From assembly GCF_014650435.1 (NCBI RefSeq), contig NZ_BMUY01000004.1:124001-188000 (forward strand): DNA of 64,000 bases, written 5' to 3'. The stretch is from Streptomyces tendae (GTDB lineage: Bacteria > Actinomycetota > Actinomycetes > Streptomycetales > Streptomycetaceae). Position 1 is the first letter of the stretch. Every line of letters begins with the position of its first letter. Positions 7,061 to 15,359 of this stretch are shown here, in pieces. The translations under genes were made by a program, and so were the position numbers. The notes beneath the pieces were generated by a model that saw only the letters and a program-made list of their open reading frames with translations, did no database searches and was not told the DNA's origin.

Positions 7061-10000
7061 ATGGGCCCCATTTCCGTCCCCCTCGGCCGCAGACCCCTGC
7101 TGCGGCTCCTCGGCGCGACCGGCGCCGCGGCCGCCCTCCAACCCGCGCTGGGGTCCCCTTCGGTCGCCGCCTCCCCCGCCCCCGGCTCCGGTTCCCCCCG
7201 GGCCGTCGACCCACCGGACGACGTCGCCGCCACGTACCATCGCGTGCTGCTGCGCCACACCCGCTGGTCCGAGACGCAGTGGGACGAGGCCAAGGGGGCG
7301 TACACCGACCGGAACTTCGGGTTCGCCGTCGTCCTCGGCCATGCCGTGCTGCTGACGCACGGGACCTTCGACGAGGAAGCGGCGGGCATCGACCGGGAGA
7401 CACTCAGGAGCCGCACCCTGGCGACCCTGCGCCACTTCGCCGCCTCCAACCGGCTCACGGGCGGCACCCAGTGGGGCCGCACGCTGTTCTTCGACACCAC
7501 CTTCCAGTCGTACTTCATCCTCGCGGCGCACCTGTTGTGGGACGACCTCGACGCCGGCACCCGCTCGGCGGTGGACACCATCACCCGCGAACAGGCGGCG
7601 TACACGCACTCCTTGGGCACGGGCGACGATCCGTACTCCGGCGACTGGACCCCGAACGGCCTCAAGGGCGGGTACGTCGGCGACACCAAGCTGGAGGAGA
7701 TGGGGCTCTACGCGCAGACCCTCGCTCCGGCGCTGGCCTGGGCACCGGACGACCGGCGCCGCTCCGAGTGGGCGACCGACTACGGCACCTGGTCGCGCAA
7801 CGAGGGCGGCCTGCCGCCCGCCGACCTGGCCAACCCCGCACGGGTGGACGGGGTTCCGGTCTCGCGCAACACCGCGCACAACGTGTACGACACCTTCATC
7901 GTCGAGAACCACGGCTCGTTCGGGCCGCACTACCAGGAGGAGATGTGGCGCACCTCGGGGCGTAACGCGGCGCACTTCCTCGCGGCGGGGCGGCCGCTGC
8001 CCGAGGTCCTGACCCGGCAGCCCAACGCGGAGCCGCTGTGGCGGACGCTGCTGGGCGTCATGTCGGACGCGGGCGAGCCGCTGATGCCGATGGTGGACGA
8101 CCGCGAGCACCTGTACGGCAGGGACGTCATACCGCTGGCCTTCCTCTCCCGGGTCGCGGGAGACCGGGCGGCGGCCCGCGCCGAGGCCGAACTGGCCGCG
8201 CGGCTGGAGGCGTACCAGGCGTACCCGCCGGAGTACCGGCTGGCGAAGTTCTCGGGCGAGCCGAAGTACGAGCCCGAGGCGCGGGCCGAACTCGCCATCA
8301 GCTATCTGCTGCACGTGTGGCCGGACGCGGGGCCGCGGGTGCGTCCCATGTCGCGGGAGGAGTTGTTCGCCCACGCGTCGGGCGTCACGGATTTCGGGAC
8401 CGGTCCCGGACTGGTGTCCCACCAGTCCCCCGCGGCCTGGGCGGGCGCGGTGACGAAGCCGGGGTTCGTGAAGTTCGCCTGGCAGCCGGCGCACGACGAC
8501 TGGCTGTTCCGGCTCGGCGGCGACACCCCGATGTTCCTGCCCTCGACCGCCGCGGCGGTCACCGGCAGGACGGTGCGCGTGCACACCGCGCTCCGGGACG
8601 GTTTCGACGGCAGCGCCACGGTGCTGCGGCTGGGCGAGGACCTCGCCGGATACGCGACGCTCCCGACGGGCGGGGTCGTCTACGCGTGCGAGGGGCCGGT
8701 CGCGGCCGGGTCGCGGCTGGAGGTGCACAACCTGACCATGCCGGGTGTGGCGGGCCTCGACGGCAGCCGCACCTACCGGTTCGCGGAGGGTTCGGCCACG
8801 GTGCGCGCGCAGGACGCCACGTCCGCTGCCGCGGGGCGGGTCGACGAACTGACCTTTCCCCGGGCGACGGTGCGGCACCTGCGCATGCTGGGTGTCCAGC
8901 CCGATCCGACGTACGGGTACTCGCTGTACGCGGTCGAGGCGCGGGACGGGGCCGAGGGCTCCGACCTCGCGCGAGGCGGCACGGCGACGGCCTCCTCGCA
9001 GTCGGCCGGCATGGGGCCGCAGCTGGCCGTGGACGGTGACGGCGCGACCCGCTGGGCCGTCTCCCGCGAGGACCGCAAGCGGGCGGACAGCTGGTGGTCC
9101 GTGGATCTGGGCGCCGAGCGTGCGCTGGACCGGGTCACGCTGCGCTGGGAGGCGGCGGCCGGCCGCTCCTACCGGATCCAGGGGTCGCCCGACGGCGCGC
9201 AGTGGACCGACCTCGCAACCGGCCCGGCCCCGTCGCTGCGCAGCCGCGGCGGGTGGCTCGACGTCGACGGCCGTGCGGGACTGGTCGTGCGGGGCGGGGA
9301 CGAGCACACGCTGGCCGTGTACGCCGACACGATCGTCCCGGCCGAGGGGGCGCGGGAACCGGTCGTGATCGAGGGCCACTGCGGGGTGTCCGCCGACGAG
9401 TTGCGGGTGCTGGCGGAGAGCGCCGCGCCCCGCGCCGCGGACGGCCGGGTCCGCGCGGCGCGGGCCGACGGGTACCTGGCCCTGTTCAATCTCTCGGCCG
9501 ACGAGGTGGAGACGCGGGTCGTGGTGCCCCAGCGGGGCGGACACCGAGAGGTCTACGAAGGCGAACAGACGGTGACCCGGGATGGCGTGGACTACCGTGC
9601 GCGGCTGGACGCGGCGTCGGCCTCGCTGCTCGCGCCGCGCTTCACCCTCACCGCGCTGTCGGGCCGGGCGCTGCCGTCCGGACTGCGGGTCCGGGTGGCC
9701 GACGGGGCGACCCTGATCCTGTCCGGCGCGCACTGCCGACTGCGGATCGAGGCGCAGGGCCGCAGCACCGACGCCACCGTGCGGGGCGAACGCGAGACCC
9801 GGGTGACGCTGCGTGGCGCACGGGCCTTCCCGCACCACGACCACGCCCTGGGCCGTAACACCTTCCCGACGAGCCCGCTGCCGCCCGGGATGTCCCGTCC
9901 GGACGCCGCCGTGGACGGCGACCCGGACACGGCGTGGCGCCCCGGCCGGGACGGCCGCATGGTGGTCGACCTCGGTGCACCCACCGAGGTGCGCTGGGTG

Positions 10001-10204
10001 GAGGCGCAGTGGAGGACCGGGGCGGCCCCGGCGGCCCGGGTGGAGTTCAGCACCGACGGGGTGAGCTATCGGCGTGCCGGGACCCTGGACGGCCGCGGAC
10101 GGGTACGCCGGCTCACCCGTGCGGGGTCGGTTCGGTACGTCGCGGTGACGGTGCAGGGCGCACCGCACGCACACGAAGGGCTGATCAGGCTCTCCGTGGG
10201 CTGA
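7061..10204 (+). CDS. Large secreted glycan-active protein with F5/8-type C domains
   Basis: A 1047-residue exported protein. The leader has a twin arginine (GRRPLLRLLGATGAAAA), so Tat export is likely. Residues about 50-420 are helical and resemble alpha/alpha-toroid catalytic domains of polysaccharide lyases or glycosidases (FFDTTFQSYFIL, SGDWTPNGLKGGY). Two galactose-binding-like (discoidin) modules follow, each with the hallmark AVDGDGATRW or AVDGDPDTAWRP and a VDLGA strand, near residues 640-760 and 940-1045. ATG 7061 is chosen over GTG 7046 because GAAGAGG (7048-7054) fits it. No exact enzyme family can be named. A LacI-type operator upstream points to sugar induction. Confidence 0.75.
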   Translation: MGPISVPLGRRPLLRLLGATGAAAALQPALGSPSVAASPAPGSGSPRAVDPPDDVAATYHRVLLRHTRWSETQWDEAKGAYTDRNFGFAVVLGHAVLLTHGTFDEEAAGIDRETLRSRTLATLRHFAASNRLTGGTQWGRTLFFDTTFQSYFILAAHLLWDDLDAGTRSAVDTITREQAAYTHSLGTGDDPYSGDWTPNGLKGGYVGDTKLEEMGLYAQTLAPALAWAPDDRRRSEWATDYGTWSRNEGGLPPADLANPARVDGVPVSRNTAHNVYDTFIVENHGSFGPHYQEEMWRTSGRNAAHFLAAGRPLPEVLTRQPNAEPLWRTLLGVMSDAGEPLMPMVDDREHLYGRDVIPLAFLSRVAGDRAAARAEAELAARLEAYQAYPPEYRLAKFSGEPKYEPEARAELAISYLLHVWPDAGPRVRPMSREELFAHASGVTDFGTGPGLVSHQSPAAWAGAVTKPGFVKFAWQPAHDDWLFRLGGDTPMFLPSTAAAVTGRTVRVHTALRDGFDGSATVLRLGEDLAGYATLPTGGVVYACEGPVAAGSRLEVHNLTMPGVAGLDGSRTYRFAEGSATVRAQDATSAAAGRVDELTFPRATVRHLRMLGVQPDPTYGYSLYAVEARDGAEGSDLARGGTATASSQSAGMGPQLAVDGDGATRWAVSREDRKRADSWWSVDLGAERALDRVTLRWEAAAGRSYRIQGSPDGAQWTDLATGPAPSLRSRGGWLDVDGRAGLVVRGGDEHTLAVYADTIVPAEGAREPVVIEGHCGVSADELRVLAESAAPRAADGRVRAARADGYLALFNLSADEVETRVVVPQRGGHREVYEGEQTVTRDGVDYRARLDAASASLLAPRFTLTALSGRALPSGLRVRVADGATLILSGAHCRLRIEAQGRSTDATVRGERETRVTLRGARAFPHHDHALGRNTFPTSPLPPGMSRPDAAVDGDPDTAWRPGRDGRMVVDLGAPTEVRWVEAQWRTGAAPAARVEFSTDGVSYRRAGTLDGRGRVRRLTRAGSVRYVAVTVQGAPHAHEGLIRLSVG

Positions 10205-10229
10205 TGCCCCGCCTGGGGTAGAGGTGCGT

Positions 10230-10826
10230 TCAGCCCGTGTGCGGCCGGGTCGGCCGCAGGTGTGCGAGTTCGTCCGCGCGGCGGTGGTCCTTCGGACGGC
10301 CGAGGGCCCGCCGCATGCGGATCAGGTCGTCGAGTGCGGCGTAGCGGACGGTGAAGCCCGCCGGGTCGCGAGTGGTCTCGGCCCGGGCCAGGCAGGGCGT
10401 CACATCCAGCTCGCCCCACCGGAGGGCGGGGGTGCACAGGTCTCCGTCGGCGCCGGTGACCCGGTACCCGACCTGCTCGCGGCCGAGATCCGGCAGCCCG
10501 GTGCAGCCGCAGGCGGCGAGGGCGGCACGCAGGGCTCGCACCTCGTCGGGGGTGCCGTCCCACAGCAGGTCCAGGTCCCCGGTCAGTTCGGTGGAGCCGT
10601 GCATGATGCCGGCGACCTGGCCGATGACCACCGCCTGCGATCCGGCGTCGTGCAGCGCCCGCAGGAAGGGAAAGGGGTCCAAGCCGAGTGCCCCGTCCGT
10701 GGCGTAGGTGCCCCGCACGTCGTCGGCATCCTCCGGGCAGCGCCCCGCGGGGGCGCGGTCTCGCGTCTCCTGCCGGGTCCGGGCGATCGCCCGCCGCAGG
10801 CGCAGGGCTGCTGTCGTCTGACTCAT
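10230..10826 (-). CDS. Nucleotidyltransferase-fold protein (AbiEii/MNT-like)
   Basis: A 198-residue protein. The segment VVIGQVAGIMHGSTELTGDL followed by DLLWDGT is the minimal nucleotidyltransferase signature (GxxA..HGS..T.D.D), as in MNT or AbiEii-type proteins. The later helical part DLIRMRRALGRPKDHRRADELAHLR also matches that family. ATG 10826 is chosen; a GTG at 10841 is possible. No toxin or antitoxin partner gene is adjacent, so it is not clearly part of a toxin-antitoxin pair. It converges on the large secreted protein gene after 25 bases. Confidence 0.7.
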   Translation of the reverse strand: MSQTTAALRLRRAIARTRQETRDRAPAGRCPEDADDVRGTYATDGALGLDPFPFLRALHDAGSQAVVIGQVAGIMHGSTELTGDLDLLWDGTPDEVRALRAALAACGCTGLPDLGREQVGYRVTGADGDLCTPALRWGELDVTPCLARAETTRDPAGFTVRYAALDDLIRMRRALGRPKDHRRADELAHLRPTRPHTG

Positions 10827-10884
10827 GCGCCCATCCAACACCGCCCGGCCCGCTGTGGGTCGAGGCGATGCCTGGCGGCGCGGG

Positions 10885-11277
10885 CTACGCGCTTTCCAGA
10901 GCCTTGATCACGTGGTCGAGTTCTTCCGGCATGACCGCGATCAGGACTTCGCCGTCGGACGACTCGCACTCCACGATCCGGGATCTCGGGTTGAGGGAAA
11001 CCGCCTCCCGCAATGAGGGCGAGCGCATCCCGGTCCGACGCAGACCGGCAGGCAGGGCCGCTTCCTGCTTGCCGAAGGAAGGCTTCCAGACGAGTGGACC
11101 GGCACCGATCAGCACCCGTCCCGCCCGCCAGCGCGAGCCCTGAGCCGGCCACTTGAGCAGGCATGGCACCCCGGTCTGTTCCCCGGCTGCCATCGCGGTC
11201 GATCGCCGCTGCCGCTTTTGGCGCATCAGCCATCCGACGAGGGCTGCGGCAACCACACACATCGTCAGTTCGATCAC
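10885..11277 (-). CDS. DUF2550-like small membrane-anchored protein
   Basis: A 130-residue protein with one N-terminal transmembrane helix (about 1-19) followed by basic residues and a small soluble domain containing GSRWRAGRVLIGAGPLVWKP. This arrangement resembles actinobacterial DUF2550 proteins. The GTG start at 11277 has no ribosome site; CACAAT lies a few bases upstream, so it may be leaderless. An internal ATG at 11262 is an alternative. Function unknown. Confidence 0.65.
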   Translation of the reverse strand: MIELTMCVVAAALVGWLMRQKRQRRSTAMAAGEQTGVPCLLKWPAQGSRWRAGRVLIGAGPLVWKPSFGKQEAALPAGLRRTGMRSPSLREAVSLNPRSRIVECESSDGEVLIAVMPEELDHVIKALESA

Positions 11278-11418
11278 TCGCGCATTGTGACAGGTGGGCC
11301 TTCAAAAGCACCTGCCGAGGTGGCCGCGGTGAGGGCGTGCCGGGCCGCGGGCGCTGTTGTGGGGTGACCGGGCCGGGCCGGTAGCGGCGAAGGGGACAAA
11401 GGCGGCGGGTGCGGGCGC

Positions 11419-12843
11419 TCACTCCGGCGGCATGACCGACTCCTCGTGCAGCAGGTCGTCCCGCCGCTCGGGTGTGGCGTGGCGTGGTGGTGGTCCCTGC
11501 GAGCCGGCCGGATACTCCTCCAGCGGCACCAGCCCCCTCTCCCAGGCGGACAGGACCGGCTCGACGACACGCCACGCCTCCTCGGCCTCGTCGCCGCGGA
11601 TGGACAGGGCGGGGTCGCCCCGGAAGACGTCCAACAGCAGACGGCCGTAGGCCGGCAGATCGGGGGCGTCCATGCGGGCGGTCAACGAGAGCTGGGTGAG
11701 TGTTTCGGGACGGGACCCCGTCGCGGTCAGATCCATGCTCAGGCTCTCCGGTTCCAGTCCGAAGCGCAGCACGTTGGGACGGACGTCCTGGTCCTGCCCG
11801 AACGGCAGGTGCGGAACGGAGCGGAAGCGCACCGCGACCTCCTTGCGGTCCCTGCCGAGGGCCTTGCCGCTGCGCAGCCGGAACCGGGTGCCCGCCCACC
11901 GCCAGCTGTCGAGTTCCAGGGTGATCTCGGCAAAGGTCTCGGTCCGGCGCCGCGGGTCGACCCCGGCCTCGTCGGCGTAGGCGGGCACCTCGTGGTCGAC
12001 GCCCCGTCCGCCCGAGTAGCGGGCGCGGCGGGTGCGCTGTACGACGTCGTAGTCGGTCAGCGGCCGCACCGACCGCAGGACGTCGACCTTGCGGTCGCGC
12101 AGGTCCCGCTCGCCGAGGGTGAGCGGGGGTTCCATGGCGACCAGGCACAGCAGTTGCAGCAGGTGGTTCTGCACCATGTCCTTCAGCGCGCCGACCTGGT
12201 CGTAGTAGCCTGCCCGCCCTTCCAGGGCGAGGGTCTCGTCCCACACGATCTCGATCTCGGCGATGTGGGTGCTGTTCCAGATCGGTTCGAGCACCCGGTT
12301 GGCGAGCCGGCTGCCGAGCACGTTCTGGACGGTCGTCATGGCCAGGAAGTGGTCTACCCGGAAGACGGCGCGCTCCGGCAGGAGTTCGGAGAGCAGCCTG
12401 TTGAGTTCCTGTGCGTCGGTGAGGCTCTCCCCGAAGGGCTTCTCCAGGACGATGCGGCTGCCCCGGGGCAGTCCCGCCCGGTGGAGCGCGGTCACCGTCG
12501 CGGGGAAGAGCGCCGGCGGGAGGGCGAGGTAGACGGCCACGGGGTCGTCACCGGCGACGGCCGCGGCCACGTCCGCGGGGTCGGTGACGTCGGCCCTGCG
12601 GTAGTCGACCGACGCGGTGACGGCTCGCCGGGCGTCAGCCGGGAAGTCGGTCCCGTGACGGGCGAGTTGGTCCTCAGCCCACTCGCGGTACCGTGCGCCG
12701 TTCCAGTCCTCCCGGCTGGCGGCGAGCAGGGTGAACCGGTCGTCGAGGTGTCCCGCCGCGTACAGGGCTGCCAGTGCCGGCAGGAGATAGCGGCCCGTGA
12801 GGTCGCCCGTCCCTCCGAAGACGACGAGTCGTCGGATGGTCAT
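11419..12843 (-). CDS. zwf: Glucose-6-phosphate dehydrogenase-like protein, atypical active site
   Basis: A 474-residue protein of the G6PD family: N-terminal NADP motif VVFGGTGDLTGRYLLPAL, EKPFGESL, RVDHFLAM, and AGYYDQVGALKDMVQNHLLQLL. In ordinary G6PD the signature reads DHYLGKE; here it is DHFLAMT, so the conserved lysine is replaced by methionine. The active-site histidine is kept. Substrate or efficiency may differ from classical G6PD, and the gene symbol denotes the family only. ATG 12843 overlaps the stop of the GH15-type gene (ATGA, 12840-12843), so the two are translationally coupled and probably act on related sugars. Confidence 0.82.
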   Translation of the reverse strand: MTIRRLVVFGGTGDLTGRYLLPALAALYAAGHLDDRFTLLAASREDWNGARYREWAEDQLARHGTDFPADARRAVTASVDYRRADVTDPADVAAAVAGDDPVAVYLALPPALFPATVTALHRAGLPRGSRIVLEKPFGESLTDAQELNRLLSELLPERAVFRVDHFLAMTTVQNVLGSRLANRVLEPIWNSTHIAEIEIVWDETLALEGRAGYYDQVGALKDMVQNHLLQLLCLVAMEPPLTLGERDLRDRKVDVLRSVRPLTDYDVVQRTRRARYSGGRGVDHEVPAYADEAGVDPRRRTETFAEITLELDSWRWAGTRFRLRSGKALGRDRKEVAVRFRSVPHLPFGQDQDVRPNVLRFGLEPESLSMDLTATGSRPETLTQLSLTARMDAPDLPAYGRLLLDVFRGDPALSIRGDEAEEAWRVVEPVLSAWERGLVPLEEYPAGSQGPPPRHATPERRDDLLHEESVMPPE

Positions 12844-14666
12844 CGCGCGGCGCTCCTCGCCCGTTCGAGATTGACTCCGCTGGCGATGGTCCCGATATGG
12901 CTGAATGCCTGGGGTGCGTTGCCCATGAATACTCCGGTGGTGGGGTCGATCTGCTCCGACAGCAGCCCCAGGGGGCTCGCCCGTGAGCACAGCGAGTCGT
13001 ACAGTTCCTCGGCCTCGTCGAGGCGGCCCTGGCCGCTCAGGTTGTCCACCATCCAGAAGCTGCACAGGACGAAGGCGCCCTCGTCGCCGGGGAGGCCGTC
13101 GGGATGTTCGTCGTGCAGGTAGCGGTAGAGCAGTCCGCCGCCGGCCGACAGGCGTTCGGCGACGGCCCGGGTGGTCGCGACCATGCGCGGGTGGTCGACC
13201 GGCAGGACCCGGCGCAGCGGCAGGTTCAGCAGGCTGGCGTCGAGGACGCCGCCGCCGTCCATGTACACGCTGAGTGTCCGTGCGTCCTCGTCCCAGGCCT
13301 GTTCCAGGATGAGTTCGCGCAACCGGTCCGCCTCCCGGCGCCATTGGCCGACGTTGCCGGGCAGGCCGTAGCGTTCCGCGATCCGGGCCGCCCGGTCCAG
13401 GGCCACCTGGCACAGGCCGACGGAGTAGGTGAACGGACGGCCCTCGCCGCGGATCTCCCACAGCCCCTGGTCCGGCCGGCGCCAGGCGTGGGCGGCCGTG
13501 TCGGCGAGCCCGGCCAGACTGGCCCACATGGCGGGCTGTATCTCGCCGCCCCGGCGCAGCCACTGGTCGGCGCAGTCCAGGATCTCGCCGTACACGTCGT
13601 GCTGACGCTGATCGGCGGCGCCGTTGCCCCAGCGGACGGGCGAGGAGCCCCGGTATCCCTCCAGCCCGGCGTCCTCGATCTCGTCCGGTACCCGGCCGCC
13701 GTCCAGGGTGTACATGATGAGCGGCCGACGGCTGCGCTCGAACGCGTCGAGGACCCAGCCGAGGAAGGCGTCGGCCTCGCCGCCGAAGCCGATGCGGCGC
13801 AGCGCGAAGACCGCGAACGCGGCGTCCCGGATCCATGCGTAGCGGTAGTCCCAGTTGCGGACGCCTCCGATGGGCGCGGGCAGCGAAGAGGTGGGGGCGG
13901 CGACGAGCGAGCCGTTCGCCCAGTCGTCGCACAGCTTCAGGGTGATCGCGGCCCGCCTGACGAGTGCCTCCTGCGGGCCGGCGTAGTCGCAGTTGCGCAT
14001 CCACCGCCGCCAGGCGTCCGCCGTCTGGTGGAGCATGGCGTCGGGGTCGAACCGGTGGTGGCGATGGAAGCGTCCCCAGGACAGGACGAGGTCGAGCCGG
14101 TCGCCCTGCTCCAGGTCCTGCACGGTCCGCAAGCCGCTCAGAGGGCGATTGGAACGCAGGTGGAGGCGCAGACCCTCGTTGCGGGCGGGCCGTACCTCCA
14201 GTCCGCTGTACAGCTGGTGGGCGTCGGCGCCGCCGCGCGGCTCCATCTCCACCTTGAGGCGTACCCGTCCCTCCAGGACCAGTACGGAGCGGACGAGTTC
14301 CCCGCGGCCGGACGGCGCGTCGTCGGACAGGTCGGCTCCGGAGCGCAGCGCCAGCGCGTCCGTGACGCGCACCAGTCCGGTGTCACTGCGCAGTTCCGTG
14401 TGCAGCACCCCGGTGTCGGGTTCGTACCGTTGCCGGGCCTCGCGCAGGTTCTCGGGCGTCACGGTGAAATGGCCGCCCCGGGCGTGGTCCAGCAGTGCGC
14501 AGAAGACGGGGTCGGAGTCGAACCGGGGCAGGCACATCCACGGGATGGTGCCGTCGAGGCCGACGAGCGCCGCGGTGGTGCCGTCCCCGATCAGACCGAG
14601 GTCCTCGAGGGGCAGGTAGCCGTCCGGTCGGCGAACCTGCCGGAACGGCGGGTCGGGATCGTACAT
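12840..14666 (-). CDS. GH15 family glycoside hydrolase (glucoamylase/trehalase-like), cytoplasmic
   Basis: A 608-residue protein with the layout of bacterial GH15 enzymes: an N-terminal beta-sandwich (LEDLGLIGDGTTAALVGLDG near residue 20) and an alpha/alpha barrel with NWDYRYAWIRDAAFAVFAL, then GYRGSSPVRWGNGAADQRQH with DVYGEILD directly after. It has no signal peptide, so it acts inside the cell, as mycobacterial GH15 trehalases do. Its stop codon overlaps the start of the G6PD-like gene. The pair suggests release of glucose from an internal glucoside followed by oxidation. Trehalase or isomaltase activity cannot be separated by eye. Confidence 0.85.
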   Translation of the reverse strand: MYDPDPPFRQVRRPDGYLPLEDLGLIGDGTTAALVGLDGTIPWMCLPRFDSDPVFCALLDHARGGHFTVTPENLREARQRYEPDTGVLHTELRSDTGLVRVTDALALRSGADLSDDAPSGRGELVRSVLVLEGRVRLKVEMEPRGGADAHQLYSGLEVRPARNEGLRLHLRSNRPLSGLRTVQDLEQGDRLDLVLSWGRFHRHHRFDPDAMLHQTADAWRRWMRNCDYAGPQEALVRRAAITLKLCDDWANGSLVAAPTSSLPAPIGGVRNWDYRYAWIRDAAFAVFALRRIGFGGEADAFLGWVLDAFERSRRPLIMYTLDGGRVPDEIEDAGLEGYRGSSPVRWGNGAADQRQHDVYGEILDCADQWLRRGGEIQPAMWASLAGLADTAAHAWRRPDQGLWEIRGEGRPFTYSVGLCQVALDRAARIAERYGLPGNVGQWRREADRLRELILEQAWDEDARTLSVYMDGGGVLDASLLNLPLRRVLPVDHPRMVATTRAVAERLSAGGGLLYRYLHDEHPDGLPGDEGAFVLCSFWMVDNLSGQGRLDEAEELYDSLCSRASPLGLLSEQIDPTTGVFMGNAPQAFSHIGTIASGVNLERARSAAR

Positions 14667-14891
14667 ACCGTTCGCTCCTCAGCAGCCCGCCTGCGCCTGG
14701 TGCTCATGATCCAGAGTCACCGAAGCCGGCTCGGCCCGCAAACCAGGCCCGCCGCGTCGGCGGCGTGCGCGGGGCGGGCCCGGTCGCCGAACTGCGCGTA
14801 CGGCGCGGCCGGGGAATACTGGGAGTGATCCTCCGGCCGGGGACCATCAATGCCCGCAGGCCGTCCGCCAGCGTCGAGCGGAGAAGCGTTC

Positions 14892-15350
14892 ATGGTTGAC
14901 CAGCGCGAGGAAACGGGCCGCATCGTGGTCGGAGTGGACGGCTCGGACTCGTCGAAACAGGCCGTCCGCTGGGCGGTGCGTCAGGCGGAGATCACACGCG
15001 CAGCGGTCGACGCGGTGACCGCGTGGGAGTTCCCGCAGTTCCACGGCGCGCTGGGCTGGCTGCCCCCGTCGAGCAGCGACGAAGCCGCGCTGGAGGCCCG
15101 TGCCCGGCAGGAACTCACCCAGACCGTCGACGAGGCGATCGGTTCGCAGCCCGCGGTGGAGGTGCGTGCCGAGGTGCACTACGGCACCCCGGCCGGGGTG
15201 CTGCTGAAGGCGGCGCAGGGAGCGTCCCTGCTCGTGGTCGGAAGCCGGGGTCGCGGAGGCTTCGCCGGGCTGCTGCTGGGATCGGTGGCGCAGCACTGCG
15301 TTCAGCACGCGCCGTGCCCCGTCCTCGTGGTGCGTGGCGAGGACGGCTGA
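14892..15350 (+). CDS. Universal stress protein (UspA domain)
   Basis: A 152-residue single UspA domain. It opens with IVVGVDGSDSSKQAVRWAV and closes with the ATP-binding signature VVGSRGRGGFAGLLLGSVAQ and the strand CPVLVV. ATG 14892 is preceded by GGAGAAG; in-frame readings further upstream lack support. It probably binds ATP and is induced by stress or hypoxia, as is known for the family. It lies nine bases before the sugar-acid dehydratase gene, so both may share a transcript. Confidence 0.9.
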   Translation: MVDQREETGRIVVGVDGSDSSKQAVRWAVRQAEITRAAVDAVTAWEFPQFHGALGWLPPSSSDEAALEARARQELTQTVDEAIGSQPAVEVRAEVHYGTPAGVLLKAAQGASLLVVGSRGRGGFAGLLLGSVAQHCVQHAPCPVLVVRGEDG

Positions 15351-15359
15351 GGAGCCCGG

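Noticed and set aside
6875..10174. 1099-codon open frame antisense to the secreted glycan-active protein
   Set aside because: It is the mirror of a gene with clear leader and domains; its translation is rich in Arg, Gly, Val and His with no family features, as expected in high-GC DNA.
10230..11277. Toxin-antitoxin pair (nucleotidyltransferase plus small protein)
   Set aside because: The neighbour is a DUF2550-like membrane protein with its own start and no HEPN or kinase features, and the genes are not overlapping.
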